Assembly (NCBI RefSeq): GCF_018139145.2
Contig: NC_059486.1
Location: 3,844,001-3,908,000 of the forward strand
Reading direction: 5' to 3'
From: Gymnogyps californianus
Taxonomy: Eukaryota > Chordata > Aves > Accipitriformes > Cathartidae
Length of the DNA stretch: 64,000 nucleotides
The notes under the pieces were generated by a model. That model searched no databases. It had not been told where the DNA came from and was given only the letters and a program-made list of their open reading frames with translations. The position numbers and the translations under genes are program-made. Within the stretch, counting starts at the first letter, position 1. Each line of letters opens with the position of its first letter. This document shows, piece after piece, positions 1 through 12,714 of this stretch.

Positions 1-3000
1 AGTGCTGTATAGCTGATGCGAGCCTTGTTGCTGAAATGCAACTGCTGCTGTGGAGGAACACAACAGCTTGGTGTGGAAGGATTGCTGCTGCCTGTGACTG
101 CTCTCCTGCGGAGATTGCTGTTGGTGACCTGAGCTGGGGGAGCTGGCTGCAGCTCCTGCCTTGGCCTCTGCCTGCTTCATCATCTCAGGCCGATTGCTGC
201 CACTGTTTACCCTCAGCTTTCCCCTTGTTAAAGGAGGGTGAATGACAAAGAAAAGCCCTTTCCAAAGACCGGAGCTGGGGTTGCTCTGCAGCCCTGGAAG
301 GTGCAGGTGGAGGTTAGAGTGGAGCAAAGAGGAGGGCTGGTGAAATGCAGGTGACTCCTGGTGCTAATTGTATGCAGCAGATTTATCTGGAAGGAGCTGA
401 AGGAAGCGTATCAAGGATGTCTCAGCTATTCAAGTGAGAAATCAAATTAAACTTTGCATCAAATAGTAGAGCTGCTCCGTGCTAGGAGTTATGTCAAATT
501 CATTAAAGGTTTCTACGTACCAGCCCCCTGGGAGTTAGTGGAGAGAAAAACCAGTGCTCTGTGTCAGGGGGCTGTGTTTGCCTGCTCACCTGGATGTGTT
601 AATGATGTGGGTAGAGGAAGAGGGAATTATTGCTTTAACCTTCAAGGTACCTGTGTGTGGAGTGGGGAGGGGGACACTGACTCCACAGCTAGTTCTGTGT
701 GCCACTGACGGTAAGCTGGGATGTGTGTCCATCAGCCTGCACTGAGGGATGCTAGGTGAGCACCGGGGACAAAAGCCCCAGCGAGCTGAAGGTGTGGGAA
801 ACACTCTTGTCCCAGTTGCCTGTCTCCTGATCTCCCGTTAACAGGCTGGGAGATGGAGTCCCTTGGGAACCCTGGGGTGTCTGGGAGGCGGATGGGAGTC
901 ATCTGAAGGAGATCAAAATATCAGTATCACACAGAAGTATGCGTTCAGACTTGCTTCTCATTGGGCACAAGTCCACGCTTGCTCCAGGCAAGGAAAAGAT
1001 CTGGACAACACGTTGCTGCCTCCGTGGGGACAGATTGCTCGGAGGCTGGATGGAGCGCAGACTTGGCATGAGAGCGCCTGCAGCCAGGAGGAAGCTGCTA
1101 GCGTGGTGGCAGGGGAGTCGGCTGCCGGGAATCCGTGATGCCATGGGAGTTCGGCTGCAAAATGATTTCTCCATGCTGCACACCAGAGGCTCGGAGAGCT
1201 CCCCGGTGACCAAAGTGCGTCCATACCTGCTTCTCACCAGTGGTGGGGCACACCAAAGAGCTGGCAGCCATCAGGAGGAGGAGGAGAGGAACACTGAGCT
1301 TCATCCACTGCAAATGCTGAATGCCAAAGTTTTCTCTGGCTCATGTGCTAAGGCCCAGGCTTGACTAATGCTATCTGATTCCCCCCCCCGCCATCCCTCA
1401 TGCATGTTGTGCATTGCCTTAGAAGCACTCAAGCGCTAGCTTGATATTTAAAAGCCATTTGCAATATTGCTGCTCTGCTGGCAGGAGAAATTAGTCTGAC
1501 CCCAGGAGGTACGTATCCTGGTGTTGGAGTAGGGCAACCCGATAACAGGCAGGGGTGAGTCTCCTCCGGTGTCCTGCCTAGTGCTAGGTCTGGATTAGGG
1601 CTCTCCAGCCAAGAAAATGTGTTTCCTCACTCCTTTTCTGTTGACTTGTAAGAATTTTTAGGAATTTAAGATGCTAAACCTCGATTAGGCAACACTTATT
1701 AATTTCCAAGATGTAATTTATTTACAGAGTGTTCCCATTCACAGCAGCAAGTGCTGTTAATTGCTGTAGTTTGCTTTCCAGCCTAGGATTTGAGACTTGA
1801 AAAGCCTGTGAACGTGGCTGCCAGACTGGCAGGGCTGGCTCTGGCTGGATCCTACCACCCCGGGGATATGAGGAGCTCGTCGAGGAGCTGACTCTGACCC
1901 AGGCACCCTAGCTTTTGCTCAAAGCAATCCCTGTCCTAGGGCATAGGAACAGGCCAAGGAGCAGAAATGCCTGTCCTCTCTTTGTGGCTGTATTAACCCA
2001 ACTGTCCTGCGGTGCCTTTTGCTCTCTCTGCTCTTCGGCTTGGTTCGTTCGCTCCCAGCGTGACATGGGTATCCTCATCCTGCTCCAGTGTTGCTGCAAG
2101 GCTGAACGAGCTGCCTCTCTGTGTAGATCTGGAGGCAGAGCTGCAGGAAATCAATGGGGCCAAGAGAAAATGAGGTACTACACGCTGTCCTTCAAGCTGC
2201 CTGCACCGGGGATGGCATCTTTGTAGCGTGATGGCTCAAGGCTATTTTATTTTTTCTTCTCTCTCTGGCATAGGCTGTTGCTCAGAGCTGCCGAGTTGCT
2301 GTACTGAAGCTTTGCTGACATGTGAAGCCCTGTGACTAATTCCTCCGAAGCAGGCTGTGCCGTTTACCTGTGAGATACCAGCTCCTCCAGGATGAGGTGG
2401 GCTGTGGGGCAGAGCTGCCCTCCAGCCCTGTGCTCGGAGAGTGTCCAGGCAGAGGCAGGGGAGACTTTAAGAGCTGCAGTCCCCCATCCTATTTTATCTT
2501 GGTTTCTGAGAACCTGTGGCTGCTGGGGCTGGGTTGTGGCAAGGGGAGGGGAGCAGCCTCCTGTGTTTTGGGGAAGGAGAAGCTCTCCTTTCTCCTGTCC
2601 ATGGAGGAGTGGATTGCCTCTTGCTATCTAGACCAGCAGCATCTTTAGGAGAGACTCCCAGGTGGCTCTTTGGGGAAAGAAGTTGGAGATTGATCAAAGT
2701 ACCTCATTCACCTTGTCGTGCTTCCCAAGGACCACTTGAAAAGGGCAAAATAGAGCTGCTCGCCTTCCCCTCGCACAGGGCTGGGGGTGAGTGAGTTTGT
2801 GTAGGACCCGTGATGAGGTCCTTGTCTTGGTTTGGCTCCAGAGGCACTGCTGTAACCCTGACATTTCATGCAGTCTTAGACAAATTATTGCTAAATAGCC
2901 CTGTCTTATCTTCTGGCAGGCCCTGTCTCCCTGACCACATACCCAGCTCAGCCTGCTAATGAATCAATTGTTCTACACAACGGATTTAGCCATCAGCCAC

Positions 3001-4719
3001 CATCTCCAGTTGAGCTTGATCTATAATGCCTGTTTGTAGGCACGGGAAGTGTTCAGCACTCCCAGGAGCGGGTGGTGTGTGAAGTCTGGATTTATTAGCC
3101 ATCTGGCATGCTGCTGGGCCATTTGTTACTGAGGATCTTGCAGGAAGAGTCTCTGATGCTACAGTGAACTCCATGCTGTAGGGAGAGTCAGGATAATTTC
3201 TGGGAGCTCACAGGGAGGAGTCCTGGCTTCTCAAGCACCTAAAACCAGTGAGTTTGGACCACAGCCCGCCTGCTGTAATGTTCCTCTTGAACATCCTGGT
3301 CCAGGTATCCATGGGTAAGCGTGACCTGCTTCTTCCTAGGCTGAGTGTGCCAGGATGTTGCCGGAGGGGCTTCTGCTTTTGTTTCTTAAGCCTGACCTCT
3401 TCCTTGTGCATTTGGTGATGCCTCGTGATGTGGTGAGCAGGGGCTGCAGGGAACGTGCCTTCTCTCTCCATGGCTGACCTGTGGAGCAGGAATCTGGCCC
3501 CGGAGCATCCCCTGCCCTTTGCAGGGCTTGTGTTCAGACGCTGAGCTGGGCAGCTCCAGAAAATGAAATGCAAATGAAATGGAAAGCTGAGGGGCAAGGG
3601 GGCTGCTGACTTCTTCACTGCTGAACTGTGCTGCCTGCAGGAGAATTGTATTCTGGCTGTTGCTTGTGTTCTTCTTCCCTGATTAGCCTGGGCAATGCAC
3701 TGGCAAGATAAAGGCAGGCAATTTCCTTGGCTCGCGCTGAGATCTTATTATGCATTTCCATGAAGCGAAAGGGGAGGAGGGAGCAGCCCGAGCCTTGCGG
3801 AGCTGAGGCGCTGCAGAGTTGTACAGCACGATAATCCTGCCAGCCCTCAGGGAAGCAGGGCTGGCCTTCAGCAGGCGGGCTGGGCTGCGGAAGGGTTACC
3901 CAGCCGCTAGGAAGCGGGGTTAATGACCTGGAGGCAGGGTGCTGACTTTCTCCCACCTCCTGGACCGTGCAGGTGGCTGAAGAGCAAGGGCTGCGGATGC
4001 AGATGAGTTGGTGGGGAGATCAGGTTGGATGTCAGGGTTTAGCAGGTGGGTGGAGAGCAGGGTGTTTGCCTCTTTCTCCCTTTTCTCCCTGGTTTCAGTT
4101 GTTATCTGTGTGCACAAGCAATGCAGAGCATGCTCTCCTGTGAAATGGTGGCAGTGGGTGGTGGTGAAGATGGCTGGTTCTATAGGCGAAGGGGTGACAG
4201 GGGGAAGTGTCTGTGCTCCCAAGCTCCAAGGTTGTTTGCAGAGAGCCTTGGAGATGGCTGGATAAGGTCTTTATCGTTTCTCGGGTAGGGACCTACCCCA
4301 GCACTCCGTCCCCACCCTCGCCTCTCCACTATCCCCGTTCTGCAGGGCTGCAGGTCCCAGCCTTACCTGATCCCACAGCCTTCAGCCAAGTTATGTCCTG
4401 ACCACAGTCCCTGTCATGTCTCCCAGGCCTGAGAGCTGCTTTTGGGTTGTAGGATCCTCTGAAATCACCCAGGAGTAAAGTGCACGTAACCTCACTCAGT
4501 AGTTGGTTTCCTGGCCAGGGCTGAGGGTCGTGCTGCCTGTTCAAGTGAGGGGATGGTTCCCTGGCAAAGGGCTGATCATGGACCATGATTTTGCTGCTTC
4601 TTAACGCAGTGGTAGGGAGCCCAGCTTTAAATATGGGTAGCTAATGAAAAAGCTCCTCTGAAGACCATTGTATTTTGCAGGAATAAATGCCTGCGCTGTT
4701 AGGGTTGCTTTTAAAATCT
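1..4719. other. Intergenic DNA, no gene recognised
   Basis: No frame in this stretch encodes a protein I recognise, and I see no exon with convincing splice signals on either strand. A small AT-rich patch at about 1,630-1,750 (with TTATTAATTTCC and TGTAATTTATTTAC) and another at about 2,880-3,010 are the only compositional departures. The rest is ordinary GC-rich avian-type sequence upstream of SRRM4. Confidence 0.6.
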
Positions 4720-5309
4720 TGTCATGGTTTAACCCCAGCCAGCAACTAAGCCCCACACAGCCGCTCGCTCACTCCCCCCCGTGGGATGGGGGAGAGAATC
4801 GGAAGAGTAAAAGTGAGAAAACTCGCGGGTTGAGATAAAGACAGTTTAATAGGTAAAGCAAAACCCGCATGTGCAAGCAAAACAAGGAATTCATTCACCA
4901 CTTCCCACCGGCAGGCAGGTGTTCAGCCATCTCCAGGAAAGCAGGGCTCCATCACGCGTAACGGTTACTTGGGAAGACAAATTGCTGTAACACCGAATGT
5001 CCCCACCTTCCTTCTTCTTCCCCCAGCTTTATATGCTGAGCATGATGCCATATGGTATGGAATATCCCTTTGGGCAGTTGGGGTCAGCTGTCCTGGCTGT
5101 GTCCCCTCCCAGCTTCTTGTGCACCCCCAGCCTGCTCGCTGGTGGGGTGGGGTGAGAAGCAGGAAAGGCCCTGACTCTGTGTAAGTGCTGCTCAGCAGTA
5201 ACTACAACATCCCTGCATTATCAACACTGTTTCCAGTACAAATCCAAAACATAGCCCCATGCTAGCTACTATGAAGAAAATTAACTCTACCCCAGCCAAA
5301 ACCAGCACA
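4720..5309 (-). mobile_element. Solo LTR of an avian ERVL-type endogenous retrovirus
   Basis: The plus strand begins TGTCATGGTTTAACCCC and ends AACCAGCACA. Read on the minus strand, the element starts TGTGCTGGTTTTGGCTGG, which I recognise from memory as the start of an abundant neoavian ERVL-type LTR family. The 590-bp unit has TG...CA ends and imperfect terminal inverted repeats (TGT--TGGTTT shared). It is flanked by a near-perfect 5-bp target duplication, AATCT at 4,715-4,719 and AACCT at 5,310-5,314. On the sense (minus) strand a TATA box (ATATAAAG) lies at 5,034-5,027 and an ATTAAA polyadenylation signal at 4,850-4,845, in the correct order for U3-R. No internal gag, pol or env sequence flanks it, so it is a solo LTR left by recombination between two LTRs. 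The family name is from memory; the ends, TATA box and poly(A) signal are seen directly. Confidence 0.88.
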
Positions 5310-8300
5310 AACCTCTAACCGCTGTGTTCTTCAGCAGCTTAAGCTACGTGCATAATAAACCCCTGAAATGGAGTCAGGCTCTTACGATAACAAGAAAGCA
5401 CAAGGTTGGAATAAACTGAAATGAGAGGAGCAAGGGGGCTGGTTCCTAATGGTGCTGCGCTGTCTCCCATGTCATGGTGGGACTCCTTCCCTGGTGAACT
5501 GGGTTGGTGGGAGGTCTGGGCTTAGCTAAAGAGCGAGAGCTGGACGTGTGATTAGTGTTTTAGAGCCGCCTCCCCATGGCCTTATTACAGGGCTAGTCAT
5601 TGTGAATCAGGCTGATCGGAAATGATTACAACTGCCCAGAAATCATTAGCGCTTGCCATGCCATGAGTCCAAGTCCATCGCTTCTGCTTTTCTGCTGTTG
5701 GACATATGGGTGCATGGGGAAGCAGATTTCATGTATCGGGATGATCCCTGTAGAGCTCACTGAGGTGTGCAGGCCTGGGTTTTAAGCCCGAGCCCGTACT
5801 GTGCTGGTTAATGGCCCTGCTTCATCACAAGGAAATGAGCAGAGTTGCTGGTGCATGGACGTTTGTGGGGAGCCACAGAGGCAACGGTTGCCCACATCAG
5901 GACGGAGGAGCTGGGAGATGTTACGGGTCCTGGCTAGCAGGGGAGAGAGAGAACAGACGATGCTACGGCTGCTAGCCCGTGTCAGCCTGTGATGGGAACC
6001 TGGAGGTGGTTTCAGGAGGTGGCAGGGTCCCTCCAGCACCCTGCATTGACCGCAGGCACAGGGAGTAGCAGGAGGCTGTGAGTGCTGGAGCTGCGTCTCT
6101 GCCCTCGAGTGCAGCGCTGTGTCCTGACAAACTGTCGGCTGGAAGGAGGGTGCTCAGTGACTCCTGCTCCTTGTTTAACACGAAGGGAAACGAGGATGAC
6201 CACCTCCTCCCTGTCTGCTGGGAAAGGTGTAAACTGTGTGCTGTGTAAAGGCAGCATGCAGATGGTTCTGCGCTCCATCGCGTGGGCTCTGTCTGGTTGT
6301 GCTGCAGGTGGCCTGGCTGGGATCTGAACTGCCTCGGGGGATGCTGCTCCGTCCTGTCCTGTCCCGGCCAGGGCCCCAAGGTGAGACACAAGCGCACGTC
6401 TCCAGCGGTACCTGCTGCTGCCGAGTCCCTGCCTTCTTGTCCCCCATCACAAAGAGCTGTGGATGAACGAAGCCAGCAAGGGTGTTGCGAAGCCAGGAAA
6501 CCCGCTGTGCTTTTAGGGAATGGCACTATCTGGAAACTGCCTCATGCGCTGGAGAAGCCTGGGTTTGTGGCAGAAGCATGCTTTAGGTAAATTGCTTTTG
6601 TTGGCTTGTTAGATATATAATTCATGTCCTTACGCACATTGGGGGTGCATAAAGCCAGATCTGAATGGTTTATTCATCGGTGGCACTTGGTTCCCTTGTG
6701 CCATGCCCTGTCCCTTCCCTCCCCGTGGCACGTCTCTGCAGCAAGATGGAAACAAGGTGGGGGGGTGCACATTAGCTTTGCTGTCTGGCCGGCTCTGGTG
6801 CCTGTCTCCCTCCGCATTGTGCTGGGAGATCAGAAAGGATGCGAGGCTGGAGATGTGTTCGCTCCCCTGCCAGACCCAGGGAGACGTCCCTGGCCTCCAG
6901 CCCAGCCCTTGGCATCGCAGGGACGGCCAAGGCAGACCCTTCCCAGGCACATCCCTGGCAGCAGCCAAGGCACGGCCCCAAATATCCCCTCTCTCCTCTG
7001 CACTAATCCCATTCAGACCCTGTCCTCCACTTCTCCCTGGCGAGGCTGCAGGCGTGAGAGACCGGCTGCTTCATTTAGGGCTGAATAGATTAGCTCTCAC
7101 CCTCGGGAGCAGCTCGCTCAGCTTGCACTCGAGATAAGTGAGGCCGTGTCCTCCCGGCTGTCGGACTCCTCCGCAGCTGGCGGAGCTGTGATTAGCCTCA
7201 ATTTATGCAGGCTGTTAAACAAACACCTGCAAGGTTCAGGGACAGAGAAGCCAAGTCATTTTTGCAAGCAAATAGTCATGTTGCTTTAAACTGAGAACAC
7301 TGGTGGGTTTTTTTGGTTGTGGTTTTTTTTTTTTTTTGTGGTGCCTCTTAGAGCTCCAAGACATCTCTAGTCCCTGTGAAGTTTGTAGGGGTACGAGCCA
7401 GGGAGATTGCTGCGAGCAGCAGTGACTCTAATACCGTGTGATATTCTTGCAGCGCTGGGCTGATTGCTGTGGGCACGAGCATGGTTGTGACTTCTGGGGT
7501 TGCTGCTATAGCTGACAATTTCTAAGCTTGTTCTGCTCTTATTGCTTTCTCTGCTGTTCGCAATTCTCTGTAGCTCACCCCTAATCTCCTGCAATAGACC
7601 CGCCGTTATTGCCAGCGGTATGACGGGTAGTGTCGCAGGGGCACCGCGACGTCGAGATCTATCGGAGTGTTAATAAAAGGGCTTAATGTGGAGAAAAGGA
7701 AATCGTGCTCCTCCAGAGACCTTGCCAAAGAATCTCATCTAATTAACCTCGGAGGTGATTGCTTACAGCGGTGTTGTGTGCCAGCAAAGAGCCTAAAAAT
7801 AGTCTCAATCCGAATGCAGCTTGAAGGCAGGCGGCTTTCCCCCTTGGAAAGCCCGACCAGACCTGCAGCTGAGAAGGGCTGGAGCAGAACAAGGCTGAAG
7901 TAGTGTTACCCATCCAGAAGTTTGACTCAAATTGCAGGGACACTGTTGCATATGGATGCATATGGTTTCTCCCAGTGGGATCCCCGAGCCCTGGAGCAGA
8001 CCGAAGGGGTTGGTCTGTGAATGGCAGTGCCTTGGCAGTGGACCTGCCTCATCTGCCGCCCCGCGGGGTGGTGTGCACTTTGTGGGAGGTGGATGGATTT
8101 CTTCCTCCCTGGGCATTTCCTTCCAGTCTTAAGGGAATTCTTTCAGTGAAAGCCTTTGCTTGCTTCTTCACAGGTAACTGGAGAAATCCCATCCTCCCAG
8201 ATAAAGGACATGTCAGTATTACTGTTGCCCACCACTGTAATACATCCCCTTCCTTGTGGCCACGTGAAGGTGAGATCTGCAGCAACCAAGCAACCTGCTG

Positions 8301-11300
8301 GTCTCTCCTCCATCCTCCGCTCTTGTCTCCGCCGTGCCCCAGGACGTTTCTACCCTGTATTTTTGCAATCAGTTTGCTCAGTCCTTTTCATATAGAGGAG
8401 AAAAAAAGAAAGTAGCTCCATAACTTACTATGGATACAAGCAGCTGGCAGCAGAACTCAAGCCTTCAGCTCCATGGCCCCTTGAGTGAATAACCTGGCAG
8501 AGTGGAGGCAGATGCCCGTCCTCACCGCTGACCATCTCCTCTGGGAGAACAGGACTGCTTCTCGGGGGAGATGTGAAGAGCTTGGGGCAGCCAAGGGGGT
8601 AGAAGATGGAGTCCCATGGGGTGAATTTGGGGTTTGGAGAGCTGCTTTCCACTTAAATTGCCTAAATTGAGCATTTCCTCCCTCATGTTTTTTCGAAGGC
8701 ACTGAGCTTTCCCTTGGCCTCAAGGGAAATGTGCTGGTGTTGGATCTGTTTCTCTCCCAAAGTCTCACAGCAATCCTGCCTATAATTTGGGGTCTTTTAC
8801 GTAACTAGAAATAACTGCAGCGTTTGTAGCTCTGCAGTAAGCTGTTCATTACTCTTACTGTGCTTGCATTTCGGTTGGTTTGTAGACGCAGCATTATTTC
8901 CAACACTGTTCCTGGGCACAGTCCCTCCTTCCCTGTTCTCTCTCCCTCCTGGGAACAGCGAACAAATCTACAGCACGTTGCCTTTCCAGAGCTCTATGGC
9001 TGGGCTCTATTCCTGTTCTAGCTGTCATCAGGGTATCCAGTGTCTCGGTCCTGCTGCCGCTTTACTCTCCAGTGCATTACCCCTTCCTTGCCGTGGGCTT
9101 TGCTAAGCTGGTTGGAAGCGTTACACTTCTTGTACCCCATGGCAGATCCTAGCACAGAGTCCCTTGGGACTATTAAATGAACCAAGTTCTTTATTAACTG
9201 TTATCTACAGAGGAGATGGATCAGTGACCAGTATTCTGGCTCCAGGTACCTGTCCCAAGTTGGCAAAGCCTCCTCAAAAGGTCCCTTTCCTGCACCCACC
9301 GCTTCTCCGACGGATCCAAATGCCCCAGCTTCTCTGGACACCTGGTCTCTGCCCTCCTTGGGGTTTGTGTGAGGAGCTCATGGCAGGATGAAGCAGAGAG
9401 GTCTGGATGGCTCCTCTTGCAGATGGTTCATGTTGTAGCCTAGGTCTGGCAGGTCTTCCCCCAGCAGCCAGGGCATGTGCCTGCAGGTCAGGGCTTTCAG
9501 CTCCTAATGATGCTTCCTTGTGTTTCACAAGAAGTCCAAAGCATGTGCCATAGTCCTGTGGGAAAAAGGGAAGAGGTGAAGGATGCACACTGATCCTGGT
9601 TCTGCCACTTCTGTGAAGTTGCCTTTTGCTGATGTGAAATCCTCTCTGGGCTGGGCTGTGAGGATGCGGGGTGGAGGGGAGCCCGGATATTGCTGGTATA
9701 GATGCACCTTGTGCTGCTCCATCTTCTTATCATGTGGTGCTCTCAAAGCCAGAGCGTGGCTATTGCAAGTGTGATGACAGGAGCATGGCCACAGTTTGAA
9801 CAAGATGGAAGAGGACCTAAAGCTTTCCCCAATGCTTGCAATACCAAGAACTCAATTCGCTGCCCCTCTGCAGCGCTGGGATTTTCTGATCTTGGCAGCC
9901 TTTTGTCCATCTGAGCGGTCCTTTGCAGCTCCTGTACAGTCACCCCAAGCCTCAGCAGCCTTTTCAGCAGAGCACCAGCTTCTTTGTGTACACGGGGCCA
10001 GCAAAAGGGACGCGTGCTCTTACCCAGTGCTCTGCTGGGGTCTCGATTCCCAGCCAGGGCTGGGGATGCAGACAGGGAGCCTGGCTCTGCTCTGGGCACT
10101 CTCCCACTGGGAGCAGATCCCCACAGCAGTGATGGCGAGGCTCGTCATGGCAGCAGCTTGGATGGAAGTGGGGTTTGGGTGAGTTGTGGGGGAGGAGAGG
10201 ATCTCCTGGCCATCAGTTAGTAAGGGCGAGGCTGTCGGAGCAAACGTATGCTGTGCATGCGCATCTCCAACCTCACCTCCGCAGCGGTGGGCAACAAAGT
10301 CACTTGTGTTTACCAGCACACGAAGAAAAGATCCAGCTGTACACCGCGTCTGAACCAAGCACAGCGGTGAGCCTGGGATCAGCGGGTGGATGTACCCAAA
10401 GAGGGCAGTGCCGTGCCACGTTCCTCCCCAGCCTTTCTTGCTTTCCAGAAATTGGCTTCCCCAGCCCTGGCTGCTGTTTCGGAGAAGGGCTCTCTCGTCT
10501 GCAGAGCTTGATGGAAACAGCGAACCTCAAGGATTTCTTGAAGGAAAATTATCTTGGCTTATGATGAGGCATATTTTTTCTCCTGAGGTGTACTTTAAAA
10601 ACCCCTACAGATAGCTGTCACTGAAATGCCTGTTCTGCCTTCTGACAACCTGCTCTTCTCACTAGCTTAGGCAAAAGTACACAGCTGCCCAATGCTAAAT
10701 CAGATGTGCTTTTCCTCCCGTTTACATTTCTTCCTTGCCTTGCTGCCTTGACTTCTTATCTGTATCGAAGGCTGCAGGCTCGTCCCTCTGCCGGAGGGTC
10801 CCCTGAGCTCCGCTGGAGCTGTCAGTCCCCACTTGTCCCCCAGCAGTTTCCCCTTTGCACCCGCTCTAGGGTGGCTTCTGCAGGGAAATGCTTCTGGTTT
10901 AAATCTTGTCTAGGGAGAAAGCTGGGGAGAAGTAGCTATTTATCGGTCTGCATGCTGCTGTGAGAAGGGGGGACCCTCTTGGGGAGGGTCACGTAGGCGT
11001 CCCAGGGTGCTAGGAGCTATGTGTTAATGCAGCGTGCCGGCCCGTCTGCACTGGGAGAGGGGGATTTGCTGCCTGTCTGCACTGCCTTCCCCTGCGGGTC
11101 TCCTCCAGGCAGGGGAACTGGCCTTTCACTGCAGCAAAAAGGCAGTTCCCCTGAGACGCATGGCCCTGGGCACCCTTGCTGCCCCGTGAATGCTGTGCTG
11201 GGGGGGATGCTGGCACAACCCTGACCCCATAGGCAGGGCTGGTGCGGCCGTCTCCAGATTGTGCCCATGGTGTTTGGGAGGGTGAGTGAGCAGGGAGTGA

Positions 11301-11942
11301 TGGGGAAAGTTCAGCTGTACCCCTCTGATGCTGCTGTCCTGGAGCCAATGCTCTCACTTAACATGGGAAGGCAGGAGCATCTGGCCCCCACCGCTTCCCT
11401 ATTAGCGTGCTGCTATGAAGGCAAAAAGCCATCTGCCTGCAGAGCTTGGGTTCCACGGCCGGTGATATTTGCTAACCTGAGAAGAGAAAACACCGCTGTG
11501 GGAAGGCAGGCAGAGGGATGTGCGATGAGGGATACAACCTCGTCCTCTGAATTCGCTGAAATACGGGTCTCCCGTATGTTGCTTTCCTGTTGACCAGGAG
11601 ACCAGACCCATGGCTCTTCCACACGACGCCAAATCTCCTGACGTGCCCTTCCCACAGCTGCTGAAGAGGGGCTCAACATGGGGTGATGGTCCTGTGCTGC
11701 TCCTGCCTGGACGTCTCCTCTTCCTCGTAAGGTTGGTGTTGCCAGATGGGATCTTGCCTTCAGGAGGAGCCTCTAGTGCCAGGTTCACACGGATCTTGCT
11801 AAGCACCTTGACTCCTGAGGACATTTACGTGACACAGCTGGCTCAAGAATGTTTTTACAGAGCACAGTCATTTATTGTGAGCCAGCATTTACAGAGTAAC
11901 TCCATACAATTAGCTGGGTGCTTGCCCTGGGACCTGTCCGGG
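5310..11942. other. Intergenic DNA, no gene recognised
   Basis: I find no recognisable exon here. Small AT-rich patches occur at about 5,580-5,680 (AATGATTACA, AATCATTAGC), 7,180-7,300 (GTGATTAGCC, TTAAACAAACA) and 7,660-7,770 (TCTAATTAACC). A T-rich tract lies at 7,304-7,343. The remaining frames of 60-170 codons overlap in several frames and lack any known protein motif. Confidence 0.55.
7304..7343. repeat. T-rich simple tract
   Basis: This is a low-complexity stretch with a T7 run (7,308-7,314) and a T15 run (7,323-7,337) separated by a GGTTGTGG linker. It may be the degraded tail of an old retroposed sequence, but no body of such an element is recognisable next to it. Confidence 0.8.
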
Positions 11943-12714
11943 TGTTAAGAAATACTAGTCGTTTAGCTTAAATAAGTAAGTTTTAAATAGAATGAATCGC
12001 TCAGAGTCAATCATTTAGCACTAGGACGCAGGGGTTACAGCATAATGTTGTGTGATTTGGTATACTGTTTGTTTAGCATTACTTACTTAGCATGAGTAGC
12101 TAGATTTGCTGAAGCCTTAGGTCGCAAGCTGTGAACTTTGGCCGAGATGTGCTGAACTTTTACCTAGTTGAGCAGAAGAGAGCCTCCAGAGCCAGCGCAA
12201 ACCAGACCATGGGGAGGCTACAACCATCAGCAGAAGCTGCAACTCGATAAGACAAGAACAGTTAAGGGCCTGCCTGGAGGCAGAGAAGGAATCCAACAAG
12301 GTGTTAGGAGATCCCAGACCAGAAATCACCACTGGACCGAAAGGCGTGTGAAGAGCGCGGGGGGGCGGGTGCATAGGTTGTAAGGGTATAACTGCCCAGG
12401 GTTTCTTTGTTCGGGGTCCCTCTTTGGGGGCACCCAGCTCGAGCTGTTCCTATTGCTCTACCACTCAAATTATTCTTTGCATGGAATCTGGCACCTGAGA
12501 CTCTGCTGCGGGAAACCAAGGGTCCCAGCTGCGGGGATAATACCGTCCGAATGAATGTGTAAGTGTGTCTCAAGGAGTCGACTGGGGCACCCGTCGGTTG
12601 ACTGCAGCTGCCCTCTGCGAAGGGACTTAGGTCCTAGCACTAAAGTCTCGGCTGGTGTGAAAGTGACTCCCTGAGTGTGAACTGGACGCCTGGACGGCGT
12701 GCATTGCCTTAACA
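11943..12714 (+). mobile_element. Solo LTR of an endogenous retrovirus
   Basis: This 772-bp unit has perfect 7-bp terminal inverted repeats, TGTTAAG at 11,943-11,949 and CTTAACA at 12,708-12,714. It is flanked by a perfect 5-bp target-site duplication, CCGGG at 11,938-11,942 and again at 12,715-12,719. These three facts define the boundaries exactly. A TATA-like motif (GTATAACT) near 12,386-12,393, followed by a GC-rich stretch with GGGGTCCC and GGGGGCACCC, suggests plus-strand orientation with U3 to the left. The poly(A) signal is not intact (CAAATTATT near 12,465). No internal retroviral coding sequence flanks it. A 5-bp duplication is compatible with ERVL-like and some gammaretrovirus-like elements; I cannot assign the family. 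The two terminal duplications are intact, so it may be younger than the copy at 4,720. Confidence 0.85.
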
